From positions 1 to 64,000 of the forward strand of contig JALBVF010000005.1 of the NCBI GenBank assembly GCA_025050535.1: DNA of 64,000 nucleotides, given 5' to 3'. A model generated the notes under the pieces. It did no database searches. It worked only from the letters and a program-made list of their open reading frames with translations, and was not told the DNA's origin. Shown piece by piece: positions 22,205 through 32,229 of the stretch. The position numbers were made by a program, and so were the translations under genes. This stretch comes from Candidatus Protistibacter heckmannii (GTDB lineage: Bacteria > Pseudomonadota > Gammaproteobacteria > Burkholderiales > Burkholderiaceae). Each line of letters starts with the position of its first letter. Positions within the stretch are counted from its first letter, which is position 1.

Positions 22205-23644
22205 TTACATGTTTAGCGCGCGCTTGTCGGTCGCCGAAAGTGCGGCTTCACGCATGACTTCAGACAGGCTGGGATGCGGATGGCTGATGCGGCCGATATC
22301 CTCGGCTGCGGCCTTGAACTCCATGGCCACCGCCGCCTCGGCGATCAGATCCGACGCGCCCACGCCGATGATGTGCACGCCCAGGATCTCGTCGGTGGCG
22401 GCGTCCGCCAGCACCTTCACGAAACCCTCGGCCGCCGCCATGCCCAGCGCGCGGCCGTTGGCCGCGAACGGGAACTGGCCCGGCTTATAGGCGCGGCCCT
22501 CGGCCTTCAACTTCTGCTCGGTCTTGCCCACCCAGGCGATCTCGGGCGAGGTGTAGATGACCCAGGGAATGCAGTTGTAGTCGATGTGCGGCTTCTGGCC
22601 GGCGATCTGCTCGGCCACCAGCACGCCCTCGTCCTCCGACTTGTGCGCCAGCATCGGGCCGCGCACCACGTCGCCGATCGCCCAGATGCCAGAGACCGAG
22701 GTCGCGCAATGGCCGTCGACGTCGATAAAGCCACGCTCGTTGGCCTTCAGGCCCACGGCTTCCAAGTTCAGTCCCTCGGTGTTGGGCACGCGGCCCACCG
22801 ACACGATCAGGCGATCGCAGTCAAGCTTCTGGGCCGCGCCGGCGGCGTCGGTATAGCTGATCGACACGCCGGTCTTAGAGGTCTTCACCTCGCCGATCTT
22901 CACGCCTAGATTGATGTTCAGGCCCTGCTTCTTGAAGATCTTCGCCGCTTCCTTGGCGATGCTCTCGTCGGCCGCGCCGAGGAAGGCGGGCAGCGCCTCG
23001 AGCACGGTCACGTCCGAGCCCAGGCGGCGCCACACCGAACCCAGCTCCAGACCAATCACACCGGCGCCGATCACGCCCAGCTTCTTCGGCACTTCGGCGA
23101 AGTCCTGCGCGCCCTCGTTGTCGCAGACCAGCTTGTTGTCCACGGGGATGCCCGGCAGATGGCGGGCCTTGGAGCCGGTGGCGACGATCACATGCTTGGC
23201 CGTGACCTCCTCCACGCCGTCCTTGCCGGCAACCTTGAGCGCGAAGCCGCCCTCGACCTTGCCGACGAAGCTCGCATGGCCCTTGAGCGTGGCGATCTTG
23301 TTCTTGCGGAACAGGAAGGCAACGCCGCCGGTCATCTTGTCGACGATGGCGTCCTTACGCTTGAGCAGCTTGGCCACGTCCAGGCTCACGCCCGAGACGT
23401 TGATGCCATGATCGGCCAGATGATGGCCTGCCTTCTCGAACTCCTCCGAGGACGCCAGCATCGCCTTCGAGGGAATGCAGCCCACGTTCAGGCAGGTGCC
23501 GCCCAGGCGCGGCTCGCCCTTGGGATCGGCATACGGATTGGACTCGGCGCAGGCCACCGAGAAGCCTAGCTGCGCAGCGCGGATGGCGGCAATATAGCCG
23601 CCGGGGCCGGCGCCGATGACTACGACATCGAATTGTTTGGACAT
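22205..23644 (-). CDS. lpdA: Dihydrolipoyl dehydrogenase (E3 of 2-oxoglutarate dehydrogenase)
   Basis: FAD enzyme that reoxidises the lipoyl groups of the E2 subunit with NAD. The 479-aa protein has the FAD-binding GAGPGGYIAA (residues 11-20), the redox disulfide GGTCLNVGCIPSK with Cys51 and Cys56, the NAD-binding GAGVIGLELGSVWRRLG, and the second FAD block ATSVSGIWAIGDVVRGPML. The dimer-interface end contains the catalytic His-Glu region (ISHPHPSLSEVMREA). It starts 10 bp after sucB, so it is the dedicated E3 of this complex. Confidence 0.96.
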   Translation of the reverse strand: MSKQFDVVVIGAGPGGYIAAIRAAQLGFSVACAESNPYADPKGEPRLGGTCLNVGCIPSKAMLASSEEFEKAGHHLADHGINVSGVSLDVAKLLKRKDAIVDKMTGGVAFLFRKNKIATLKGHASFVGKVEGGFALKVAGKDGVEEVTAKHVIVATGSKARHLPGIPVDNKLVCDNEGAQDFAEVPKKLGVIGAGVIGLELGSVWRRLGSDVTVLEALPAFLGAADESIAKEAAKIFKKQGLNINLGVKIGEVKTSKTGVSISYTDAAGAAQKLDCDRLIVSVGRVPNTEGLNLEAVGLKANERGFIDVDGHCATSVSGIWAIGDVVRGPMLAHKSEDEGVLVAEQIAGQKPHIDYNCIPWVIYTSPEIAWVGKTEQKLKAEGRAYKPGQFPFAANGRALGMAAAEGFVKVLADAATDEILGVHIIGVGASDLIAEAAVAMEFKAAAEDIGRISHPHPSLSEVMREAALSATDKRALNM

Positions 23645-23654
23645 GACTTCCTCT

Positions 23655-24860
23655 TTACAGGTCCAGCAGCAGTCGCGCCGGATCTTCTAGCACTTCCTTC
23701 ATCGCGACCAGGCCCAGCACGGCTTCGCGGCCGTCGATGATGCGGTGGTCGTAGGACATGGCCAGATAGTTGGTCGGGCGCACCACGATCTGCCCGTTCT
23801 CCACCACGGCGCGGTCCTTGGTGGCGTGCACTCCCAGGATGGCCGATTGCGGCGGGTTGATGATCGGGGTCGAGAGCATCGAGCCGAACACGCCACCGTT
23901 GGAGATCGAGAACGTGCCGCCGGTCAGGTCCTCCAGGGCCAGCTTGCCGTCCTTGGCCTTGCTGCCGAACTCGGCGATCTTCTTCTCGATGTCGGCCAGG
24001 GTCATCTGGTCGACGTTGCGCAGGATGGGCACCACCAGGCCGCGCGGCGAACCCACCGCGATGCCGATGTCGAAATAGCCGTGGTAGACGATGTCATTGC
24101 CGTCGACCGAGGCGTTGATGATCGGATACTTTCGCAGCGCATGCACCGCCGCCTTCACGAAGAAGGACATGAAGCCCAGCTTCACGCAGTGCTCCTTCTC
24201 GAACTTGTCCTTGTACTTGTTGCGCAGGTCCATCACCGGCTGCATGTTCACTTCGTTGAACGTGGTCAGGATGGCGTTGGTCGCCTGCGACTGCAGCAGA
24301 CGCTCGGCGATGCGCGCGCGCAAGCGGCTCATCGGCACGCGCTGCTCGGGGCGGTCACTCAGGGCGGCGGCGTTGACCTCGGCTTCCACAGGAGGCAGGC
24401 CGCCGGACACCTTGACCGCGGGGATCGCCGCGGCCGTCGCCGGCTTGGCTACGCCGGCCACCGCGGCCAGCGCGTCGCCCTTGGTCACGCGGCCGTCGCG
24501 GCCCGAGCTGGCCACTTGCGAGGCCGACAGATTGTTTTCCGCCAGAATCTTGGCGGCCGAAGGCATCGCCACGCCGGAGGCGGCTGCTGCGGGGGCCGGC
24601 GCGGCGGCACCGGCCTTGGTTTCCGTGTCCACGCGCGCGATCACCTGGTCGGTGACCACGGTCGCACCGTCGGCTTCGACGATCTCGGCCAGCATGCCGG
24701 CGGCCGGCGCTGGCACTTCCAGCACCACCTTGTCGGTTTCGATCTCAACCAGGATCTCGTCCTGGGCCACCGCCTCGCCCGCCTTTTTCTTCCAGCTCAG
24801 GAGTATCGCTTCCGCGACCGATTCCGACAGCTGCGGAACCTTTACATCAATTTTGGCCAT
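23655..24860 (-). CDS. sucB: Dihydrolipoyllysine succinyltransferase (E2 of 2-oxoglutarate dehydrogenase)
   Basis: E2 core of the complex. The 401-aa protein has an N-terminal lipoyl domain with the modified lysine in EIETDKVVLEV (Lys44). An Ala/Pro linker leads to a peripheral-subunit-binding domain (SAAKILAENNLSASQVASS) and the catalytic acyltransferase domain ending in SYDHRIIDGREAVLGL. His372 and Asp376 are the expected catalytic pair. It lies between sucA (43 bp) and lpd (10 bp) on one strand. Confidence 0.96.
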   Translation of the reverse strand: MAKIDVKVPQLSESVAEAILLSWKKKAGEAVAQDEILVEIETDKVVLEVPAPAAGMLAEIVEADGATVVTDQVIARVDTETKAGAAAPAPAAAASGVAMPSAAKILAENNLSASQVASSGRDGRVTKGDALAAVAGVAKPATAAAIPAVKVSGGLPPVEAEVNAAALSDRPEQRVPMSRLRARIAERLLQSQATNAILTTFNEVNMQPVMDLRNKYKDKFEKEHCVKLGFMSFFVKAAVHALRKYPIINASVDGNDIVYHGYFDIGIAVGSPRGLVVPILRNVDQMTLADIEKKIAEFGSKAKDGKLALEDLTGGTFSISNGGVFGSMLSTPIINPPQSAILGVHATKDRAVVENGQIVVRPTNYLAMSYDHRIIDGREAVLGLVAMKEVLEDPARLLLDL

Positions 24861-24903
24861 TTCTATTCAATCCTTGATTTGTTCTATTGAGTGTCCCAGC
24901 TGA

Positions 24904-27759
24904 TCACTTGCTCAGCACGAAGCCCTTGAGTTTGGCAAACGCGGCGTCGAGCAGCGCCTTCTGCTGCTCATTGTGCTTGGCGTAGTAGCCGACCGCCGGA
25001 GAAGCGGAAGCCGGACGGCCCGCATAGGCCAGCTTCTGGCCGCTCGTCATGTTCTCCATCAGGTAATGCTGGATGTAGCTCCATGCGCCCTGGTTCTGCG
25101 GCTCGTCCTGGGTCCACACGATCTCGGTCACGGACGGATACTTCTTCAACTCCGCGGCCAGCGCCTTGTGGGGGAACGGATAGAGCTGCTCGACGCGGAT
25201 GATGACCGCGTCATCGTGGCCGTTTTCCTTGCGCCGGTTGACCAGGTCGTAATACACCTTGCCCGAGCAGGCGATCACGCGCTTGACCTTCTTCGGATCG
25301 ATGTCGGCCGAAGTTTCGCCCAGCACTGTCTCGAAGGAGCCCTTGGCCAGATCGACCAGCGGCGACCCCGCCTCCTTGTTACGCAGCAGCGACTTCGGCG
25401 TCATGATCACCAGCGGCTTGCGGAACAGACGGATCATCTGGCGGCGCAGCAGATGGAAGATCTGCGACGGATTGGTCGGCTGCGCCACCTGGATGTTGTT
25501 GTCCGCGCACAGCTGCAGGAAGCGCTCGAGACACGCCGAGGAGTGCTCGGGGCCCTGGCCTTCATAGCCGTGCGGCAGCATCATCGTCAGGCCCGAGGCG
25601 CGGCCCCACTTGACCTCGCCCGAGGAGATGAACTGGTCAATCACGACCTGCGCGCCGTTGACGAAGTCACCGAACTGGCCTTCCCAGATCACCAGCGCGT
25701 TGGGCTCGGCGGTCGAATAGCCGTATTCGAAGCCCAGCACAGCCTCCTCGGACAGCACCGAGTCGATCACCGTGAACGGCACCTGATTCTCGGAGATGTT
25801 CTGCAGCGGCACGTAGGTGCCCGAATCCCACTTCTCGCGGTTCTGGTCGTGCAGCACGGCGTGGCGGTGAGTGAAGGTGCCGCGGCCCGAGTCCTGGCCG
25901 GTGATGCGCACGGCGTAGCCGCTCGCCAGCAGCGAGGCGAAGGCCATGTGCTCACCCATACCCCAGTCCAGCGCCTGCGCGCCCTGGGCCATCGCGGCGC
26001 GGTCGGCGACCACCTTCTCCACCAGCGGATGCAGCTTGAAGTTCGCGGGAATCGTGGTGATGCGCTCGCCCAGGCGCTTGAGCTCGGCCATCGGCACGCC
26101 GGTGTCGGCGGCGTCGGTCCACTTACGGTTCAGGAAGGGCATCCAGTCGACCGCGTACTTGTTCTTGAAGTTCGAAAGCACAGGGTCAACCGTGTGCGTG
26201 CTGGCTTCCATCGCCGCGCGGAACTGCTTGACCAAGCTGTCGCCGTAGCCTTCGTCGGTCACGCCCTGGGCGGCCAGACGGTCGGCGTAGAGCTTGCGGG
26301 TGCCCGGATGCTGGCCGATCTTCTTGTACATCAGCGGCTGGGTCATCGCCGGCGTGTCCTGCTCGTTGTGGCCCAGCTTGCGGAAGGAGATGATGTCGAC
26401 GACCACGTCGTGGCCGAAGGCCTGACGGTAATCCAGCGCCAGCTGCGTGGCCAGCACGACCGCCTCGGGATCGTCACTGTTCACGTGCATCACCGGTGCC
26501 TCGATCATCTTGACCACGTCCGTGCAATACGTCGTGGAGCGTGAGTCGCGCGGATCGGAGGTGGTGAAGCCGATCTGGTTGTTGATCACAAGATGCACCG
26601 TGCCGCCCGTGCCGTAGCCGCGGGTCTGGGCGAGGTTCAGCGTTTCCATCACCACGCCCTGGCCGGCGAAGGCGGCGTCGCCATGCACCAGGATCGGCAG
26701 CACCTGGCCGCCGTGCTTGTCGCCGCGGCGTTCCTGTCGGGCCTTGACCGAGCCTTCGACCACCGGATTGACGATCTCAAGGTGCGAAGGGTTGAACGCC
26801 AGCGACAGGTGCACCGGGCCTCCCGGTGTCGAGAGGTCGCTCGAGAAGCCTTGGTGGTACTTCACGTCGCCCGAGGGCAGATCGTCGCCGTGCTTGCCTT
26901 CGAATTCAGCGAACAGGTCCTTGGGCATCTTGCCCAAGGTGTTCACCAGCACGTTCAGGCGGCCGCGGTGGGCCATGCCGATCACGATCTCCTGCACGCC
27001 GGCGGCGCCCGCGCGCTGGATCAGTTCGTCCATCGAGGCGATGAAGGTTTCGCTGCCTTCGAGCGAGAAGCGCTTCTGGCCGACGTACTTGGTGTGCAGA
27101 TAGCGTTCCAGGCCCTCGGCGGCGGTCAGGCGCTCGAGGATGTGCTTCTTCTTGTCGGAATTGAAGCTGGGCTTGGAGCGGATGGATTCCAGCTTTTCCT
27201 GCCACCAGCGCTTCTGCTTCTGGTCGGTCAGGTACATGTATTCGATGCCCAGCGTGCCGCAGTAGGTCTCGCGCAGAGCCTGCAGCAGTTCGCGCAGGGT
27301 CATGCTTTCCTTGCCGAAGTACGTATTACCGACGTTGAACACGATGTCCATGTCCGCATCGGAGAAGCCGTAGAAGGATGGCTCAAGATCGGGGATCGCG
27401 GGACGCTCGGTGCGCTTGAGCGGATCGAGGTCGGCCCACCGCGAACCGATGTTGCGGTAGGCTGCGATCAGCTGCTGGACGGCGACGCGCTTGCGGCCGA
27501 GTTCGGGGTCGACGTTGGCGACCACCTGGCGGATCTGGCCATGTTTTGCGCGCTCCGCGAAGGAGGCGATCACGGGAGCATGGGCGACGTCGCGGGTTTC
27601 GGTGCCATCCGCGGAAGGGGTATGCTGCAGCGCGTCAAAATGGCTGCGCCAGTTTTCGGGGACCGAAGCGGGATTGTTCAGGTATGCCTCGTAGAGCTCT
27701 TCGACATAGGGGGCGTTGCCGCCGAAGAGATATGAATTGCCTTGATATTGCTGCATCAT
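24904..27759 (-). CDS. sucA: 2-oxoglutarate dehydrogenase E1 component
   Basis: Thiamine-diphosphate enzyme that decarboxylates 2-oxoglutarate in the citric-acid cycle. The 951-aa length is normal. Visible family blocks are the N-terminal NSYLFGGNAPYVEELYEAYL, the HRGRLNVLVNTLGKMPKDLF region, and the TPP-binding GDAAFAGQGVVMETLNL to NNQIGFTT region. RRQMIRLFRKPLVIMTPKSL and QDEPQNQGAWSYIQHYL lie near the end. First gene of the sucA-sucB-lpd-zapE operon. Upstream lies a TTGACA at 27924-27919 without a clear -10, and a run of ten G at 27952-27961. Confidence 0.97.
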   Translation of the reverse strand: MMQQYQGNSYLFGGNAPYVEELYEAYLNNPASVPENWRSHFDALQHTPSADGTETRDVAHAPVIASFAERAKHGQIRQVVANVDPELGRKRVAVQQLIAAYRNIGSRWADLDPLKRTERPAIPDLEPSFYGFSDADMDIVFNVGNTYFGKESMTLRELLQALRETYCGTLGIEYMYLTDQKQKRWWQEKLESIRSKPSFNSDKKKHILERLTAAEGLERYLHTKYVGQKRFSLEGSETFIASMDELIQRAGAAGVQEIVIGMAHRGRLNVLVNTLGKMPKDLFAEFEGKHGDDLPSGDVKYHQGFSSDLSTPGGPVHLSLAFNPSHLEIVNPVVEGSVKARQERRGDKHGGQVLPILVHGDAAFAGQGVVMETLNLAQTRGYGTGGTVHLVINNQIGFTTSDPRDSRSTTYCTDVVKMIEAPVMHVNSDDPEAVVLATQLALDYRQAFGHDVVVDIISFRKLGHNEQDTPAMTQPLMYKKIGQHPGTRKLYADRLAAQGVTDEGYGDSLVKQFRAAMEASTHTVDPVLSNFKNKYAVDWMPFLNRKWTDAADTGVPMAELKRLGERITTIPANFKLHPLVEKVVADRAAMAQGAQALDWGMGEHMAFASLLASGYAVRITGQDSGRGTFTHRHAVLHDQNREKWDSGTYVPLQNISENQVPFTVIDSVLSEEAVLGFEYGYSTAEPNALVIWEGQFGDFVNGAQVVIDQFISSGEVKWGRASGLTMMLPHGYEGQGPEHSSACLERFLQLCADNNIQVAQPTNPSQIFHLLRRQMIRLFRKPLVIMTPKSLLRNKEAGSPLVDLAKGSFETVLGETSADIDPKKVKRVIACSGKVYYDLVNRRKENGHDDAVIIRVEQLYPFPHKALAAELKKYPSVTEIVWTQDEPQNQGAWSYIQHYLMENMTSGQKLAYAGRPASASPAVGYYAKHNEQQKALLDAAFAKLKGFVLSK

Positions 27760-27951
27760 TTTATGCTCACTTTTCTTCGGGTATCCCGAAAATCAGCGGG
27801 TTAGAAAACCTTCCGCGACACGGCCTGACCGGTTGGCGGATTGCAAACTAGCTGAGAAACAAGTTGTGCGGGAAGGGACAGGACTCCATTCACAGGCGCG
27901 AATCTATCATGTTTTCTATGTCAACGTAATTGCAATTTATCCGCTAAAACA

Positions 27952-27961
27952 GGGGGGGGGG
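27952..27961. repeat. Poly-G tract of ten bases upstream of sucA
   Basis: An uninterrupted run of ten G on the plus strand is followed by AGGG. It is in the 294-bp gap between sucA (minus) and the Hpt pseudogene (plus), about 190 bp upstream of the sucA ATG. No gene crosses it. Such tracts are prone to slippage; here it could equally be neutral. Confidence 0.8.
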
Positions 27962-28053
27962 AGGGCGTCACAAATCCGCCATCTGGCAGCTTGCGAAACT
28001 TGGCGTAGAATCGCGAGAAATGGACAATTGCGGGACCAGGCAGAACCTGCGGC

Positions 28054-28405
28054 GTGTTCGACCAAGTCATTTTCGACGACTGCTTCAGCGACTTCAGTCC
28101 CGCCGAGCAGATCGACATCATCGACGAAGCTATCGCCTTGTTCGCGGCGCTGCGCGTCTGCGGCCCAGGCGCGCGCGGCGGGAGAAGACGCCGCGCTGCT
28201 CAAGGCCATGCACAAGCTCGCCGGCAGCGCCGGCATGATTGGTTGCCACGCCCTGGGCGACCGGGCGCGGCAAATCGAAAACAGCCTTCGCGCGTGCCCG
28301 GTGCTCGAGTCGCTCGACGCCGAACTCCGCGGACTCGACCGCTACGCGCAGGACACCGTCACCGCCCTCACCCAATACAAAGCCCGGTATGTCGACCCTC
28401 TATAA
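28054..28405 (+). pseudogene. Histidine phosphotransfer (Hpt) domain protein, frameshifted
   Basis: The first part (FDQVIFDDCFSDFSPAEQ, IDIIDEAIALFAALR) is in one frame. The rest (ARAAGEDAALLKAMHKLAGS, AGMIGCHALGDRARQIENSL) is in another, with the shift near 28165. The HKLAGSAGMIG block holds the phosphorylated His of Hpt domains. The protein would be about 115 aa. It overlaps the start of a receiver-domain gene at 28391 and faces a hybrid kinase on the other strand, so the three once formed a local phosphorelay. Confidence 0.75.
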
Positions 28406-28685
28406 GAGCCTGGTCATCGACGACGTCCCCTCTCGCTCAACGTGGTGGAGGCCTCCGCGCGCCTGATCGACGTGCGCTGCACCAAGCCCCCTTCGGCCAA
28501 CGAAGCGGTGGAAGTGCTGCGCACCGAGGTGTTCGACCTGCTGATCCTTGACCACGACATCGACGGCGTCAAAGGCCACGAAATGCTCGACTTCCTCAAG
28601 ATCACGCTCAGCATGCTGCCGGTGCTCGCCTACTCCGGCCACGTGTACGACGATGACCGCAAGGAATACGTGCGGCGCAGCCCTC
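28391..28685 (+). pseudogene. Response regulator receiver domain, frameshifted and truncated
   Basis: ATG 28391 begins STLYKSLVIDDVP with the acidic pocket residues. A frameshift at about 28428 moves the rest (LNVVEASARLIDVRCTKPPS, FDLLILDHDIDGVKGHEM, VLAYSGHVYDD) into another frame. The phospho-accepting Asp is in LILDHDIDG. The domain stops abruptly near 28685, where sequence of the opposing kinase gene begins, so its last helix and any output domain are gone. Confidence 0.75.
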
Positions 28686-31054
28686 TTCCATGGGCAGCGG
28701 CCGCATGCCCGCGAGCGATGCGCGCAGCGCCTCGAACTGCACCGGCTTGGCGATGTGCCAGGCCATGCCCGCGGCGGCGGCGCGCTCCTTGTCCTCGTCG
28801 AAGGCGTTGCCGGTGACGGCGATGATGCTCACCTCGCGCGCCTGCACCCCGCCCTCGGCGAGAAACACCTCGTGGCCCGTCTTGCGCAGCACCTTCCCCA
28901 GCAGCTTGCGGTTGAGCGGCACGTCGTCCACCACAATCACGCGCAGCGGCTCGGCCCCCTCCCGCGCCTTGCGCGGCAAGGCGGCGGCGCTCTCGAGCTC
29001 CTGCGCCGCCACATGGAAGGGTATCTCGGAGGTGAAGGTCGAGCCCTTGCTGGGCGTTGACTGCAGATGGGTCGTGCCGTGCATCAGCTCGGCCAGCGAG
29101 CGGTAGATCGCCAGCCCCAGGCCGGTGCCGCCGAAGCGCCGTGCGGTGCTGCTCTCGGCCTGCGAAAAACGCAGGAAGAGCTTGGTCTTGGCCTCGGTGC
29201 CGATGCCGGTGTCGATCACGTCAAAGCGCACCAGCAGCCGTCCGTCCGCCTGGGGCGCGGCCCCCACCAGCAGCGACACCTTGTCCTCCGAGGTGAACTT
29301 GATCGCGTTGGACAACAGGTTGTGGACGATCTGGCGCAGGCGCAGCGAATCGCCGATCACCGGCGGCAGATCCGGCGCGCAGACCATCTCGAAGTCCAGC
29401 CCCTTGGACTGTGCCTGCGCGCTGAACACCGTGCGCGTGAGCTCCAGCACCTCGGGGATCGACATCGGCTGCATTTCCAGATGCAGCTTGTTCGCGTCGA
29501 TCTTGGAGAAGTCGAAAATGTCGTTGAGGATGTTGCGCAGCATCTCGCCCATCTCGCGGATATGCCGCGCGTTCTCCTTGTGCTCGCCCTCGTCCGCGCT
29601 CTCCTCGGTCAGCCGGGCGAAGCCGATGATGGCGTTGAGCAGCGTGCGGATCTCGTGGCTCATCGTGGCAAGGAAGGCGTCCTTGGCTTTGTTCGCATCC
29701 TCGGCCGCCACGCGCGCGGCCTGCTGATCGGCCTCCTGGATTTCGGTGACGTCCACCGTCACGCCGTCCTAGATGTCCTTGCCGTCGCCGGTCTCGCTCC
29801 GCATCGTGTAGGTGCGCATCCAGCGCCACGCGCCGTCGTTGCCCTTGATGCGGTAGGTATACTCCCGCGTGCCGTCGCTCTGCGCATCCAGTGTGGGTAT
29901 GTTCTGCAGGACATGACGGTCCTCGGAATGCACGTTGGGCAGGACCAGGCGCGGATCTTCGAGCATCTTGTCGGCCGCCACGCCCATGTATTTCTCCGAC
30001 GAGGGCGAGACGTAGATATAGCGCAGCCGCCCGCCGGCGCCGATGCGCCGGAACAGCACGCCGGGGAAATTCTCCGAAACGCCGCGGAAGCTCTCGGCCA
30101 GGGCCGCATACGCCTTGCTCAGCTCCGTCTCGCGGATGGACATGCGGATCAGCAGCTCGCGCAGCTGCTTCTCCAGCACCTTCATCTCCGCCGGCATCCA
30201 GCGCGTGATCTCTTGCGGCCGCTCGCCGTGGCCCATGCGCCGCACCGCGTCGACGAACATTCCCATCGGCTTGAGCAGCGCGCCGCTCGTCAGCCAGACC
30301 GCCGCCGCCAGGATCAGCACGCCCAGCGCGCCGCTCGCTCTGCCTGGCTCCGGCCATGCCGAGGGCGGGATTGAGGCGAACAGCCTGAAGCCACCCTGGA
30401 TCTGCCGGCTCTTGGAGATCAGCGCCACCTCGACGGTGGGATCAGAGCGCAGGTAGCGCAGCTGGCGAACGATCTGCCCGGTCATCAGCTCCTCGGAGAT
30501 GAGTTCAATCATCACGCCCACCGGCGTGTTGCGCGAATCGAGCACCGGGATCGAAATCGAGAACACCCGCAGGATATGTTCGCCGGGGTGCGCCTGCGCG
30601 AACTGATTGAGCCGGCGCAGCACATGCATGTCCTCCATGTAGAGACCGCTGCGGCCCTCGCGGAAGGCCGGCGCCCAGGAAATGTCGGTGCCGACCAGCA
30701 CATCCTCTTCGCCCGCGCGCACCACGCCCGAGGCATCGGCGAAGCCGAGCCGGAAGAATTCGCTGTTGTGGCTGCGCAGATGCCGCATCGCCGTTTCGCG
30801 CAGGGCGGGAACGCCCGAGGCGTAGAGCACGCAGAGCGCTCGGCCACGCGGCGCACGCTCTGCGTGCTGACTTCCAGATAGTCCTAGACGCTCCTGGAGA
30901 AGATGCGCGCCTGGTTATCCATGATCGCGCTGCCCAGCAGCGACAGGCCCCAGACCAGCAGGCCCAGGGTCACGAAGAAAGAGCGGAAATTGAGCTGCGT
31001 GCGCCAGCGCGCCGCCATCCGGCCTGCGATGCCTTTTTTCTTCCGCGTGTCCAT
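28686..31054 (-). pseudogene. Membrane hybrid sensor histidine kinase, several lesions
   Basis: From ATG 31054 on the minus strand the protein has an N-terminal membrane helix (FFVTLGLLVWGLSLLGSAI), a periplasmic Cache-like sensor, and a second membrane helix (GALGVLILAAAVWLTSGALL). A HAMP-like region and a PAS domain follow, then HisKA with SHEIRTLLNAIIGF and HATPase_c with NLLSNAIKF and DTGIGTEAKTKLF, then GGTGLGLAIYRSL. A receiver remnant ends it. Lesions are a TAG at 30886-30884, a frameshift near 30840, and a TAG at 29769-29767 between PAS and HisKA. The receiver has also lost the segment with its phospho-acceptor Asp (EVFLAEGGVQAREVSIIAVT). The 3' end is fused tail to tail with the receiver gene near 28685. 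Confidence 0.85.
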
Positions 31055-31156
31055 GGAATGCTCCGCGCTCCCGATGCGCCCTCCGCGCCCGGCGTAGCCA
31101 AGAGCTTATACTCGTCCAGGCCCGCACAAAACAACCCGAACAAACCGCACATCGCG

Positions 31157-31369
31157 ATGAAAAAGACCGACCTGGAAAAATTCAAGGCCAAGAAGCTCGA
31201 CATCCGCAAGAGCCAGGAAGCCACGCCCGACCGCTTCGGTGCCGCCAGCATCGACAAGGGCCGTCATGCGCCCTCCGCCAACAGCCTGCTCGGCAAACTG
31301 TTGTCCAAGGCCGCCGACAAGCCGGCGGGGCCGGCCAAGAAGGCCCCGGCCCGCAAGAAGAAAGCGTGA
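31157..31369 (+). CDS. Small basic conserved protein, unknown function
   Basis: A 70-aa lysine-rich protein starts at ATG 31157 (KKTDLEKFKAKKLDIRKSQE) and ends PAKKAPARKKKA. It has no membrane segment or Cys. Similar short proteins with a KTDLEKxKAKK start and a basic Ala/Lys tail occur across betaproteobacteria as hypothetical proteins. The basic composition suggests nucleic-acid or ribosome contact, which is inference. It is separate from its broken neighbours and looks intact. Confidence 0.65.
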   Translation: MKKTDLEKFKAKKLDIRKSQEATPDRFGAASIDKGRHAPSANSLLGKLLSKAADKPAGPAKKAPARKKKA

Positions 31370-31423
31370 AGATGTCCCGGCGCGCCGGTCGGACCTGGAG
31401 TCAGGCGTGAATCAGGCTGTAAA

Positions 31424-32229
31424 TCAGGCCGCGTCGGCCGTCTTTTCAGCAGGCTGTCCCGGCGTCTTCGCCGCCGCGAGCGCCCGGAAGACGCGGTAGA
31501 GCATCCAGCAGGACATGCTCAGCAGCAGCGCCGCCATCGCCAGCGCATGGCTCAGCGCGCCAGAATACACCATCGGAGACACCACGGCGGACAGCACCGA
31601 GAAGATCATCAGCTGCACGAAATTCAGCAGCGAAGCCGCCATGCCGCGCTTCTCCGGGAAGAGGTCGAGCGCGAGGATGTTCAGGCTCGGCGAGAGCGAG
31701 GTGATGCCCATCACGTAGATCAGAAGCGGCAGCGCCGCCCAGGGCACCTTCGGCTCGAAGAAGGCGGTGTAGCCCACGTTTAGCGCCGCCGCAACGCCCA
31801 TCAGCACATAGCCGCACCGCACCAGCTGGCCGGAGCTCGCCTTGCCGGCGGCGCGGTTCGTGAACCAGGAGCCGCTCACCATGCCGATCACCACCGGGAT
31901 GAACAGCCAGGCGAACTGCGTCTCCTTGAGCTTGAGGATGTGCACCACGATGTCCGGCGCGCTGGCGATGTAGAGGATGAAGCCGCCGAACGACAGGCCC
32001 ATCGACAACGCTAGCAGGATGAAGCGCGGGGTCGCCGAAGATCTCCAGATAGTTGCGCGTCAGCGTGGCCGGATGGAATTCCTGGCGCTGCTCGACCGGC
32101 AGGCTCTCGGTGAGATAGGCGCGGCACAGCAGGAACATCGTCAGGCCAATCAGTCCCAGGAAGACGAAGACCGACTGCCAGCCGAACCACACGTGCAGAT
32201 AGCCGCCCAGCATCGGCCTGGCCACGGCG
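31424..32229 (-). pseudogene. Bcr/CflA-type MFS drug transporter, lacking N-terminus and frameshifted
   Basis: The minus strand reads as helices from about TM4 onward of a 12-TM MFS exporter. PMLGGYLHVWFGWQSVFVFL and LGLIGLTMFLLCRAYLTESL come from the first frame. After a shift near 32010-32030 follow SMGLSFGGFILYIASAPDIV, LPLLIYVMGITSLSPSLNIL and EKRGMAASLLNFVQLMIFSV, to a stop at 31424. The order of blocks matches the Bcr/CflA family. The first three helices are missing. The break at about 32230 joins directly to a different MFS gene on the opposite strand, which suggests an inversion or deletion endpoint. Confidence 0.75.

Noticed and set aside
27919-27950. Full promoter for sucA at TTGACA 27924-27919
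   Set aside because: The -35 is perfect, but the best -10-like element (TAGATT) is only 12 bp away, so I did not annotate it.
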